A stretch of 26,308 bases of DNA. Source: UBA60 sp964587885 (GTDB lineage: Archaea > Thermoplasmatota > Poseidoniia > Poseidoniales > Poseidoniaceae). Numbering within the stretch: position 1 is the first letter of the stretch; every line of letters starts with the position of its first letter. The stretch covers positions 1 through 26,308 of the forward strand of contig CAZPME010000026.1 of NCBI GenBank assembly GCA_964587885.1, in the 5' to 3' direction. Shown here one piece after another: positions 17,001 to 23,741 of the stretch. The notes under the pieces were generated by a model. The model saw nothing but the letters and a program-made list of their open reading frames with translations, was not told the DNA's origin and did not search any database. A program made the position numbers and the translations under genes.

Positions 17001-19036
17001 CCATAGTTGACGCAGTAAATATTTTGGCAGCAGGAGTCAGTAATTTGCAAGCTGAACCGGGACAGGAATCATCATTTTCAATTTCAGTGCGCAATACTGG
17101 TAATAGTATATCTCAAAACAAGTTATCTTGCTCCAGCCAGCACGGATGGCCGGTTAAATTAGGCCCTTCGCAATCGTCGTCTATCGATTTTGCGCCATTA
17201 GATATCCTTGAATTCTTACCACTTCAAGTCAGACTTGCTGTTCCTCCAGTAATCAATGGCTCACCTGCGGCAGGAGAAATCGACATGGTAACCTGTAACG
17301 TTACCAGCGAGAATGATCCAAATTTCCTTCATGTTGAATATGCCAATATTACCGTCTCAGACTTGAAGGAATTTAGAACTGATTTATTCGACCGTGCTGG
17401 GGAAGCTGTTGGTCCCGAGGCTAGTGCAAGTCCAATAAATGTTGATACTGGAGAGATGCTGAATATCTCAATGACTGTGAGTAATATTGGAAATATTGCA
17501 ATTCCATTGTCGGTGAAATTACAATCGGCCAGTACCGAATGGGGTATGTATCTTACATATTCCAGTGAAGTCGTTAATGACAAGGCGATATTTGAACTGG
17601 GCGCAGGACAATCGGTTGAAATAATGTTAACAGTCATTGTTCCGCTTTCTACTACCGATGGTTCACAGAATGCATTCTCGTTGACGACCAAACTTGAGCA
17701 ACTGGGTACCAACCAATTCATTACTAACGGCACCACTTTCATCGTCGGAAAAAATCTAGGTTTCACCTTGGAGGCAGAGAGTGAGACAGTTTTTGCTACA
17801 GTCGGGCAATGGAGCCAACACTCTCTTTGGCTGAATAATACCGGCAACGCCGCATTATCGCTCAATTGGTCTACTGCTGAGCCACCATCTGGGTGGCAAT
17901 TGGGCCTTGATTCTGCGCCTAAAACATTACCTAAACTGGATGATACGGAAGTATTCCTAGGTGTGATTGCCCCTAATGGCACCCAAGTGCAAACGATTGC
18001 AGAATCAATTCGTATCAGAGTCACAGGTTCTTATCTTAATGAGAGTGTCGAGGTATTTATTGATCTCAATCTAGCAGTTTTACCGACTTTACATTTCGGC
18101 ATCGAGGTATCTTCACAAACCGATATACATGACCTAGAACGTGATTCAAGTGCTGAAATTGAGGTAATTATTACCAATTTAGGAAATAGTGTCGGATCCG
18201 GAAATATCACCGCAAAAATAGTAGATGGGGATGGGGAAATAGACTCCGATTGGAGACTTGATTACGAGTCTGAGTTCGGTCAATTAGCACCTGGTGAGGC
18301 TACTACTCTAACCATCAAACTCACACCCTTGAAAGATGCTGGCTCCGGATTGCGAGCGATTGTATTAACTGTTGATGGCACAGCCGAAGAGGGAATTTTC
18401 GTAACCGATGCTCAAGCAATTTCTCTAGGTGCAACTGCTGAGGCCGGAACCTCATCTTTTGATTTGTATAACCTTGTTCCTTTCGAAGTATTCATTGCCA
18501 TTATTTTGATTCTACCTTTAATTGCATTTATTGGTGTTAGGAAGTTGCGAACCAATGCAAAAGCATACATCGATGAGGGCGAGTTGTTGGTGGCTCCAGG
18601 AGTACATGCGAGCCAAGAAAACCTTGCGGATCGCCGAGCAGCAGCCTTGATGGAAGACGTCTCCCACGAGGATGACTTGATTTCCGGAGATATATCAAGT
18701 GCTGAAATCCAAGCCGCATTAGTTCAATCAATTGGAGGATTGCCGCCACCTGGGCCTGCTCCGACACCATCCGGATTGCCACCGATATCTGCAGTGCTTC
18801 CTGCAGGATTACCTCCGCTCGGCTCACCCCCTCTTGTGAAAACTTCTGCGGGAGCAGTGCCGCAAGGGTTGCCGCCCGTTTCAACACCGGTTGCTCCAAC
18901 CAAGGTCCCTTCCTCTGACTCCTTCTCTGCACCTAGTGAACACCCGCCTATTCCTGCTGAAGGATTACCTACAGGTTGGACAGAGGAACAATGGCACCAT
19001 TACGGCGCTGAATGGCTAAAGCGGCAGGGTCGATAG
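14057..19036 (+). CDS. Giant membrane-anchored subtilisin-like serine protease (S8) with CARDB repeats
   Basis: 1659 aa from the ATG at 14057; a GTG one codon earlier is also in frame. GGTGGAG just upstream is a likely ribosome site. Residue numbers count the GTG as 1. A signal peptide covers ~1-34 (LFLIIALLTLSPYSGMA). A propeptide-like region extends to ~265. The S8 domain (~270-600) has Asp295 in FAVLDTGLDSDHPDF, His329 in SGHGTHVTG and Ser517 in SVSGTSPATAVASA. The usual oxyanion Asn is replaced by Asp428 in VFAVGDDANQ. A beta-sandwich follows (~600-715, with LVNDLDLQLVAPDGS), then a clear CARDB domain (~728-835, ending EINEANN) and four or more sandwich modules marked by NTGN, NIGN, NTGN and NLGN. 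One membrane segment lies at ~1472-1495. The ~166-residue cytoplasmic tail has repeated GLPP and ends GWTEEQWHHYGAEWLKRQGR. It is probably an extracellular protease used on peptides or host/particle surfaces; the substrate is unknown. Confidence 0.92.
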   Translation: MAVSMVGRSYSGFPVTLFLIIALLTLSPYSGMAENSPSEIISSVDELNLKPASPWQSASVSGNFSFEIAETSGYIHTHIGSFDPTLDYTLDAPLQLQVWRPNVDRLAIVQLTSNSGATMDEICSRVGCEILEPLPDSAWRLRINGDVSVAFAALSADEKVRWVGPEMYALRLHNSLLVQWDNLPLNLNLVALPSPDLELEELLTLGDDLRGLNVEGISCSATLCNLNGLSASNSEGMKAQLMALMGDGRLLFVEPMTPLRVLNAQSATVVGHTSILSNHNNGLDGSGETFAVLDTGLDSDHPDFNNRILSVRNSFSYDSSVADTNSGHGTHVTGTLVSDGGSYSGGTGLATQATVHVYALEYDVSGQIAKTGSTYDILRDASVSGARIGVNAWGSTVDLGQYNLESRSLDTFSTDYPDFLSVFAVGDDANQAASTVAPPATAKNVLSIGASDGSAIANFSAIGPTLDGRIKPDLVAPGVGICSTRAEEALYPAGINCGTGTHANGKALYMSVSGTSPATAVASASAALMRQYIRTETSVAGSVSSDLIKAGLVNGARDLGSADIPNEYEGWGQIDLENSMYPSDGATPRNTWFDNSQDLEAGFGFIYTFDIDSIHGVDISLVWTDPSASSAGSQTTSRLVNDLDLQLVAPDGSVWKGNVFSSGESIVGGVKDSTNNIERIRLSPGTHSQSGQWSVRISNAGGSGQSFALVVSANGSISPSTDLTVFDDSIITSQISPLVNDVITIQSAWINQAPLDSGSYRINLQDVTAGVTLLDTNYSNLKGGELEAVSIYHTFTTTGQHELQLTIDSDSQVSEINEANNIFSLIVNISATGLRLIPLLPDGSEPSGGDEANAAAIKELNASSESELAIPIRLKHEGTSTEEVKLSVTNVQTFDPDYPNRLFSPEDTWTRSILEGYEFSMQPLGDDNDTLNFTLSLVDSSADLGSSPQRFARAGTFVVDLTARYQNQPLVSHSIRITVNVPIVDAVNILAAGVSNLQAEPGQESSFSISVRNTGNSISQNKLSCSSQHGWPVKLGPSQSSSIDFAPLDILEFLPLQVRLAVPPVINGSPAAGEIDMVTCNVTSENDPNFLHVEYANITVSDLKEFRTDLFDRAGEAVGPEASASPINVDTGEMLNISMTVSNIGNIAIPLSVKLQSASTEWGMYLTYSSEVVNDKAIFELGAGQSVEIMLTVIVPLSTTDGSQNAFSLTTKLEQLGTNQFITNGTTFIVGKNLGFTLEAESETVFATVGQWSQHSLWLNNTGNAALSLNWSTAEPPSGWQLGLDSAPKTLPKLDDTEVFLGVIAPNGTQVQTIAESIRIRVTGSYLNESVEVFIDLNLAVLPTLHFGIEVSSQTDIHDLERDSSAEIEVIITNLGNSVGSGNITAKIVDGDGEIDSDWRLDYESEFGQLAPGEATTLTIKLTPLKDAGSGLRAIVLTVDGTAEEGIFVTDAQAISLGATAEAGTSSFDLYNLVPFEVFIAIILILPLIAFIGVRKLRTNAKAYIDEGELLVAPGVHASQENLADRRAAALMEDVSHEDDLISGDISSAEIQAALVQSIGGLPPPGPAPTPSGLPPISAVLPAGLPPLGSPPLVKTSAGAVPQGLPPVSTPVAPTKVPSSDSFSAPSEHPPIPAEGLPTGWTEEQWHHYGAEWLKRQGR

Positions 19037-19076
19037 TAACCGTCTGTTTCAAAGACACCACCCCTGTCGCGTTAAC

Positions 19077-19706
19077 ATGGCAAGCATTGTGTTATTTGGC
19101 CCACCTGGGGCGGGAAAAGGCACTCAAGCAACAGCAATTACCGAGGCTACTGGTTTACCACAAGTCTCAACTGGAGATATGTTGCGGGCAGCATTAGTAG
19201 ATGGTACAGAACTAGGTTTGAAGGCTAAGGGCTTCATGGATGCAGGACAATTGGTACCTGATGACATCATTATCGGATTAATCGCAGAGAGAGTAAAACT
19301 CAAAGATGCTGCACAAGGAGTTTTGTTCGATGGATTTCCTCGAACTGTTGCGCAAGCCGAAGCGCTTGAAAATATTGAATCGGTGCGAATGGTGATTTCA
19401 ATTGAAGTTCCAGATGATAGAATCGTCGAGAGAATTTGTGGGCGATTTTCTTGTGCAAAATGTAGTGCAGTTTATCACGACACTTTCAATCAAACTGCGG
19501 TAATGGGGCAATGTGATTCATGTCCAAGTACTGAGTTTATTCGCAGGGCTGATGATAATGAAAGCACTGTACGTTCACGTCTATCTGCATATCATGAGCA
19601 AACTTCTCCACTTGCTAATTGGTATTCAAATCGTAATGTCTTATTTACGGTCGACGGTGACCGATTGATTGACGAAATCCGCTCAGACATTTTGGCACTA
19701 TTGTAA
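19077..19706 (+). CDS. adk: Adenylate kinase with zinc-type LID (bacterial-style)
   Basis: Converts ATP + AMP to 2 ADP. 209 aa. The P-loop GPPGAGKGTQ is at 8-17, the NMP-binding STGDMLRAA at 31-39, and the Walker-B-like LFDGFPRT at 83-90. The LID carries Cys126, Cys129, Cys146 and Cys149 (SCAKC ... GQCDSC), a four-cysteine zinc site as in Gram-positive bacterial Adk, followed by the arginine-rich RRADDNESTVRSRL. This is the long bacterial-style enzyme, not the trimeric archaeal AdkA type. An ancient transfer is likely but not shown by anything local. The ATG at 19077 begins directly before the P-loop strand. It follows the subtilase stop by 40 nt and precedes the RNase P subunit by 11 nt. Confidence 0.96.
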   Translation: MASIVLFGPPGAGKGTQATAITEATGLPQVSTGDMLRAALVDGTELGLKAKGFMDAGQLVPDDIIIGLIAERVKLKDAAQGVLFDGFPRTVAQAEALENIESVRMVISIEVPDDRIVERICGRFSCAKCSAVYHDTFNQTAVMGQCDSCPSTEFIRRADDNESTVRSRLSAYHEQTSPLANWYSNRNVLFTVDGDRLIDEIRSDILALL

Positions 19707-19708
19707 GT

Positions 19709-19714
19709 GGTGAT
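19709..19714 (+). promoter_or_regulatory. Shine-Dalgarno site of the RNase P subunit gene
   Basis: GGTGAT lies right after the adk stop and 3 nt before the ATG at 19718. It matches the archaeal 16S 3'-end complement and decides between this ATG and the TTG one codon earlier. It implies re-initiation on an adk-rnp4 transcript. Confidence 0.55.
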
Positions 19715-19717
19715 TTG

Positions 19718-20044
19718 ATGTCTAGAAAACGGCACCAGAGAAACAATAGTAGGCGCCGCAAAAAGGCGCATCTTGCTCAAGAACAATTAGTCAAAATATC
19801 CTTGCAGGATTCACCGCATACTGATGAATTTAAGCATGCTCTAGGTAAGCAAATTTGGCATCTTGGAACCCGCCACAGAATAGGTCTTCCTTCAGAGGTA
19901 AAACACTGGATTTGTCGTGGCTGCAAAACTTTATTCAGTCCAGCATCAAATGCTAGAGTCAGAATTCGAAATGGTGTGCGGGTAACGACCTGTCTCAATT
20001 GTGGCAAGACTCGCCGCTTTGGCGGGGGTGCAAGGAATGAGTAA
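19718..20044 (+). CDS. rnp4: RNase P protein subunit Rnp4 (Rpp21/Rpr2)
   Basis: Protein subunit of archaeal RNase P, which matures tRNA 5' ends; with Rnp1 (Rpp29) it supports the specificity domain of the RNA. 108 aa from the ATG at 19718. The N-terminus is strongly basic (MSRKRHQRNNSRRRKKAH), as in RNA-binding ribonucleoproteins. The C-terminal zinc ribbon has Cys66-x2-Cys69 (WICRGCKTLF) and Cys92-x2-Cys95 (TCLNCGKTRRF), with the basic VRIRNGVRVTTC strand between them, which is diagnostic for Rpr2/Rpp21. It overlaps the following CRM-domain gene by 8 nt. This neighbour pair is a familiar archaeal arrangement. Confidence 0.9.
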   Translation: MSRKRHQRNNSRRRKKAHLAQEQLVKISLQDSPHTDEFKHALGKQIWHLGTRHRIGLPSEVKHWICRGCKTLFSPASNARVRIRNGVRVTTCLNCGKTRRFGGGARNE

Positions 20045-20303
20045 ATTACCACATCATATCAAGAAAGCTGCTCAAGATCCTTCCTTGGGGATAACCGTAA
20101 GGATAGGTAAAGGCGGCCTTAGCGAAAGCATTCTAGAAGAATTATCATCTCAACTCGATGCTCGTAATTTGGTAAAAATAAAAATCAATCGCGGTATTTT
20201 TTCTAAGCCGGATAAGGCCTTGGCAATTAAGATGATTTGCGAAAAGTGCAATGCTATTTTGGTTGAGGCGAAAGGGAATGTCCTAATCGTATACCGCCCG
20301 TGA
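20037..20303 (+). CDS. CRM-domain (YhbY-like) RNA-binding protein
   Basis: 88 aa from the ATG at 20037, which overlaps the last 8 nt of rnp4 in a different frame (ATGAGTAA); AAGGA just upstream is a ribosome site. A start at 20001 would add a non-conserved stretch taken from the rnp4 zinc-ribbon region and is rejected. The CRM fold is visible as a helix (PHHIKKAAQD), a strand with the GxxG loop (VRIGKGGLSE, residues 21-30), a helix, the strand VKIKINRG, a helix containing CEKCNAILVEAKG, and the final strand NVLIVYRP. Bacterial YhbY associates with pre-50S ribosomal subunits; archaeal homologues are expected to act in rRNA maturation or RNP assembly. Location beside the RNase P subunit fits an RNA-processing role. 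Confidence 0.88.
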   Translation: MSKLPHHIKKAAQDPSLGITVRIGKGGLSESILEELSSQLDARNLVKIKINRGIFSKPDKALAIKMICEKCNAILVEAKGNVLIVYRP

Positions 20304-20346
20304 TTCTAAGAATAACTCAAAACCCCTGCTGAACTGGGGCTGTCTA

Positions 20347-22203
20347 ATGGCGGTACTTGCTCCTGTATGGATTTCCGGTTTGCTTGGCGCTTTGATCCTA
20401 GCGATATTGGTGGCAATGGCGGTTAGGTGGATTCGTTTACCGTATACAATCGCTCTAGTCTTAGTCGGGCTTGTAATCGGACTTTTAGGTGACGAGTTAC
20501 CGGCAACTGAAAAATTCAAAGGTTTGCTTTCTGCTGAAGTGATTTTCTTTCTAATGTTACCACCTTTATTATTCGAGGGTGCAGCCGCGATGGATTTGGA
20601 AAAGTTAACCCGAAATTGGAAAATCATCACACTCTTGGCTATCCCTGGCGTGGTCTTGTCTTCGGTTATTATCGGTGTAATTTCTTGGCAGGTTGTTTGG
20701 CCAGATAACGAACATGGTTTGCTGTATGGTTTGTTGCTTGGAAGTATTCTTGCCGCCACCGATCCAGTTTCTGTTCTAGCATTATTCAAAACACTTGGCG
20801 CCCCTAAGCACCTTTCAGTACTTATTGAAGGTGAATCATTATTCAATGATGGTACTGCGGTGGTATTATTCAATATCCTTCTGGTTGCCGTTTTGGCCAC
20901 ATTGGTAGATCAAGATTTACCAGCAAGTCAGATGATTGTCTCCGGTTTGGTGAAGTTCATCTTCGTTGTCTCAATCGGATTTTTGGTTGGCTTTGTTGGT
21001 GGAATACTTTCCAATTGGTTATTGGTTAGAACCAGCGACCATTTGGTTGAGATTTCAATTACTGTTGCCTTGTCTTTCGGTACTTTTCTACTCGCAGAAT
21101 TACTTCATGGCAGCGGAGTTATCGCGGTTGTTGTAGGTGGACTTTTGGTGGGAAATCACGGCACCAGATTTGGCATGACTGCCACCGCTAGAGTTGGTTT
21201 ACACCACTTTTGGGAGGTAGTTGCTTTCCTCATCAACAGCGTTCTATTCCTCTTGATAGGTTACGAAGTACAATCAGCATTCGGCTTTGATCTACATACT
21301 CTGGTGTTGGCTACTACCGCAATAGGAGCCTCACTTATTGCCCGAATAGTCATCTATCCATTGGCCTTCTTGAGCAATAGAAACAACCCCAATCCAATTC
21401 CAATGTCGTGGCGTCACACGATGTTTTGGTCGGGCTTACGCGGCTCAATTCCTATTGCATTATTATTGCTAATTGCTAACATGGTAACTGATGGCACGAA
21501 CTTTGAATTATCCGGGGTAGAATACTCGACCAATATACCTGAATGGCTCTTTAACGATTTATTGGTGATGGCCTTTAGCGTAGTATTGTGGACTTTATTG
21601 GTTCAAGGACTTACTTTGAAACCACTAATGAATCGCCTCAAAGTCACCGGAAACTTGCCTGAAAGTGAACTCGATTACGGGATTGCATTGGCAGAGTCTA
21701 TCGCTACAAAGGCCGCCTTGGGAAAACTTGACGACTTGTACAGCAAAGGAATGGTTTCAGTAGATGACATGGAAGTTATCCACGACGTTCTTGCTGAGCG
21801 TCAAGCTATCGCCGAAGCAAGCGTAGTGGTATTGAGTTCAACCAGCAAGGTTCATCGCCAAAGGATGGAGGCAACTAGGATGGAATTATTGATGGCACAA
21901 TTGGCAGCTATAAACGAAGCAAGTGCCAGCGGACTATTGTCAGAAAAAGTCGCCTCAAGTGCAAATGATGCACTTCTGAACAAGTTACATGAGAGCAAAG
22001 AAAAGCAGCAAGATGCAGAATCTTCTGGAGAGATTTTGGACGCGGAATCTGAACCCTCAACCATCAGTGATAGGACAGAAACTCTAACTAAGAAATTATT
22101 GCCTAATGAGCCAGAATTAACTTCAGAAACGTTCAACCAATTAGCCCCACCTGATGTGGATGATTTACTAGGAAACTCTAGCGAAATTGTGTCTGAGGAA
22201 TAG
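20347..22203 (+). CDS. Na+/H+ antiporter, CPA1 (NhaP) family, with long cytoplasmic tail
   Basis: Exchanges cytoplasmic Na+ (or K+) for external H+. 618 aa. Residues ~1-430 hold about 12 membrane segments. Family landmarks are LPPLLFEGAAAM (71-82), ILAATDPVSVLALFKTLGAP (134-153) with the ion-site Asp139, and EGESLFNDGTAVVLF (161-175) with the Asn167-Asp168 pair typical of electroneutral CPA1 exchangers; WSGLRGSIPIALLLLIAN near 360 supplies the conserved arginine. Residues ~430-618 form a hydrophilic, helical and acidic tail, longer than in minimal NhaP proteins, and may regulate transport. A Gly-run about 10 nt before the ATG could be a ribosome site. Its TAG stop overlaps by one base the GTG start of the next transporter gene. 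Confidence 0.93.
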   Translation: MAVLAPVWISGLLGALILAILVAMAVRWIRLPYTIALVLVGLVIGLLGDELPATEKFKGLLSAEVIFFLMLPPLLFEGAAAMDLEKLTRNWKIITLLAIPGVVLSSVIIGVISWQVVWPDNEHGLLYGLLLGSILAATDPVSVLALFKTLGAPKHLSVLIEGESLFNDGTAVVLFNILLVAVLATLVDQDLPASQMIVSGLVKFIFVVSIGFLVGFVGGILSNWLLVRTSDHLVEISITVALSFGTFLLAELLHGSGVIAVVVGGLLVGNHGTRFGMTATARVGLHHFWEVVAFLINSVLFLLIGYEVQSAFGFDLHTLVLATTAIGASLIARIVIYPLAFLSNRNNPNPIPMSWRHTMFWSGLRGSIPIALLLLIANMVTDGTNFELSGVEYSTNIPEWLFNDLLVMAFSVVLWTLLVQGLTLKPLMNRLKVTGNLPESELDYGIALAESIATKAALGKLDDLYSKGMVSVDDMEVIHDVLAERQAIAEASVVVLSSTSKVHRQRMEATRMELLMAQLAAINEASASGLLSEKVASSANDALLNKLHESKEKQQDAESSGEILDAESEPSTISDRTETLTKKLLPNEPELTSETFNQLAPPDVDDLLGNSSEIVSEE

Positions 22204-23624
22204 TGAAATCTAAATGGGGATTTCAATTCGCCCTATCTATGATAGATGCTGATACTGCTGTGCTACTAATTTTCATATTCAGTTTTGCCCTCATTTTATC
22301 GGAAAAACTGCATCGAACTATTGCCGCATGGTTTGGTTGTATTTTGATGCTATTTCTAGGTCATTACACTGGAGTTTTCACTCTAGGGGAGGGGCATAGC
22401 CTAGAACACGAGATGCTAGGTTGGATTGAGTTTGAAGTTATTGGATTATTACTTGGAATGATGATATTTGCCTCCTTGCTTGAAGTTTCCGGCTTCTTTG
22501 AATTCGTAGCCATCAAGGCTTCTAAAATGAGTAAGGGTGACCCTTGGCGCCTAATCGTATATTTGGGTACATTAACCACCCTTCTTTCCCTAGTAATCGA
22601 CAATGTTACTGCGATAATTATCATCGCCCCGATTACACTGCGAATCTGCCAAAAGATGGAAATTAGTCCAATACCACCACTATTGGCTGAAGCAATTCTT
22701 TCTGATACTGGAGGCGTTGCATCAATGGTCGGCGACCCCCCCAACGTTATGATTGCGGCCGCTAGTCACGATGCTGGTTTGGAACATCTATTCGGTTTCA
22801 ACGGCTTTCTATTGCGCTTAGGGGCCTTAACTTTCTTTGCTTGGATTATCACTTTGGGATATTTACGTTGGTATTACCGTGAGTGGAGAGAATCAAAACC
22901 AGAAACCGTAGAATCACTCATGGAAGAAGATGAGTGGGCAGCGGTCGATGACCGCAGGCTGATGAATACAACTTTGGTTATCCTCGGTATTACAGTAGTT
23001 GCATTTTCGGCCACTGAATTATTACATTTGCCAATAGCAATTCATGCGATAGCATTATCTGGGGCAGGAATTGCCTTGGTTCTTGCTAAGCCTGAAATGC
23101 CCGACCATGAACATAATGAGGGCTTTCTCAATGATGTAGTAGGCAGAGTGGAGTGGCAGGCATTACTATTCTTTGCTGGTTTATTTATTCTCGTTGGGGC
23201 AGTTGGAAATGTCGGATATTTGGAAGCATTGGCGCGATGGATTTTCGATAACTTTGGCTCTAATCAAGTAATGCTTGCAGTTGCAGTGGTCTGGGTATCA
23301 GCGTTTGCTAGCGCACTCATTGACAATATTCCCTTTACTGCAGCAATGATTCCAGTCATCATCAGCATTGGGGAAGCCAATCCAACCGAAGTCGATATCG
23401 CACCGCTATTTTGGGCTTTGGCAATGGGTGCAGGATTTGGCGGCAATGCCACCCCAATAGGATCTTCAGCCAATGTAATGACTGTCTCAATCAGTGAACG
23501 GGGTCCTCGTCCAATCACTACCGCTGAGTGGATGAAGGTAGGATTTCCGGTGATGATTATCACCTGTCTTGTTGCGACAGTATTCATTATTATATTCCAC
23601 GGAATACTTTACACAAGTATGTGA
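22203..23624 (+). CDS. ArsB/NhaD-type ion permease (IT superfamily)
   Basis: 473 aa from the GTG at 22203, which has GAGGA 3-7 nt before it; an ATG at 22239 (MIDADTAVLL) gives 461 aa and a more usual family N-terminus, so the start is uncertain. About 11-12 membrane segments are arranged as two inverted repeats. Repeat one has SLVIDNVTAIIIIAPITLR and GGVASMVGDPPNVMIAAA; repeat two has SALIDNIPFTAAMIPVI and GFGGNATPIGSSANVMTV. The re-entrant (V/I)DN and DPPN / GSSAN hairpins are the ion-binding signatures of the ArsB/P-permease/NhaD group. The substrate cannot be read from the sequence: Na+/H+ exchange (NhaD-like) is favoured by coupling to the upstream antiporter, and arsenite or dicarboxylate is possible. 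No arsenate-resistance genes are nearby. Confidence 0.9.
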   Translation: MKSKWGFQFALSMIDADTAVLLIFIFSFALILSEKLHRTIAAWFGCILMLFLGHYTGVFTLGEGHSLEHEMLGWIEFEVIGLLLGMMIFASLLEVSGFFEFVAIKASKMSKGDPWRLIVYLGTLTTLLSLVIDNVTAIIIIAPITLRICQKMEISPIPPLLAEAILSDTGGVASMVGDPPNVMIAAASHDAGLEHLFGFNGFLLRLGALTFFAWIITLGYLRWYYREWRESKPETVESLMEEDEWAAVDDRRLMNTTLVILGITVVAFSATELLHLPIAIHAIALSGAGIALVLAKPEMPDHEHNEGFLNDVVGRVEWQALLFFAGLFILVGAVGNVGYLEALARWIFDNFGSNQVMLAVAVVWVSAFASALIDNIPFTAAMIPVIISIGEANPTEVDIAPLFWALAMGAGFGGNATPIGSSANVMTVSISERGPRPITTAEWMKVGFPVMIITCLVATVFIIIFHGILYTSM

Positions 23625-23652
23625 TAAGGCAGATAATTCCTAAATTGCCCAG

Positions 23653-23680
23653 CACCAATTTATGGTGAAATTGACTTTTT
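23653..23680 (+). terminator. Possible terminator after the permease gene
   Basis: CACCA-ATTTA-TGGTG is a 5-bp hairpin (23653-23667) followed 8 nt later by a T5 run (23676-23680). Archaeal termination mainly needs the T-run. It lies in the 117-nt gap between the permease and the TPR gene. The stem is weak. Confidence 0.3.
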
Positions 23681-23741
23681 GGTTGTGAGCACTTGACCGA
23701 TTTGCTGATAGCCAATGCTCGTCAGAGGTTAATTGAGCCCC

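Noticed and set aside
17329..18024. Long open frame (231 codons) on the minus strand inside the subtilase gene
   Set aside because: It is antisense to a protein with clear domains throughout, has no family signature or ribosome site, and is explained by codon bias of the real gene.
20324..20340. CCCC...GGGG hairpin before the antiporter gene as a terminator
   Set aside because: Only four base pairs with a 9-nt loop and no T-run; the GGGG is more likely part of a ribosome site.
20283..20900. Minus-strand open frame of 205 codons opposite the Na+/H+ antiporter gene
   Set aside because: It lies opposite highly conserved antiporter motifs; its composition is that of a shadow frame.
23625..23741. 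tRNA gene in the gap before the TPR gene
   Set aside because: No GGTTCRANYCC arm or acceptor pairing was found here or in any other gap.
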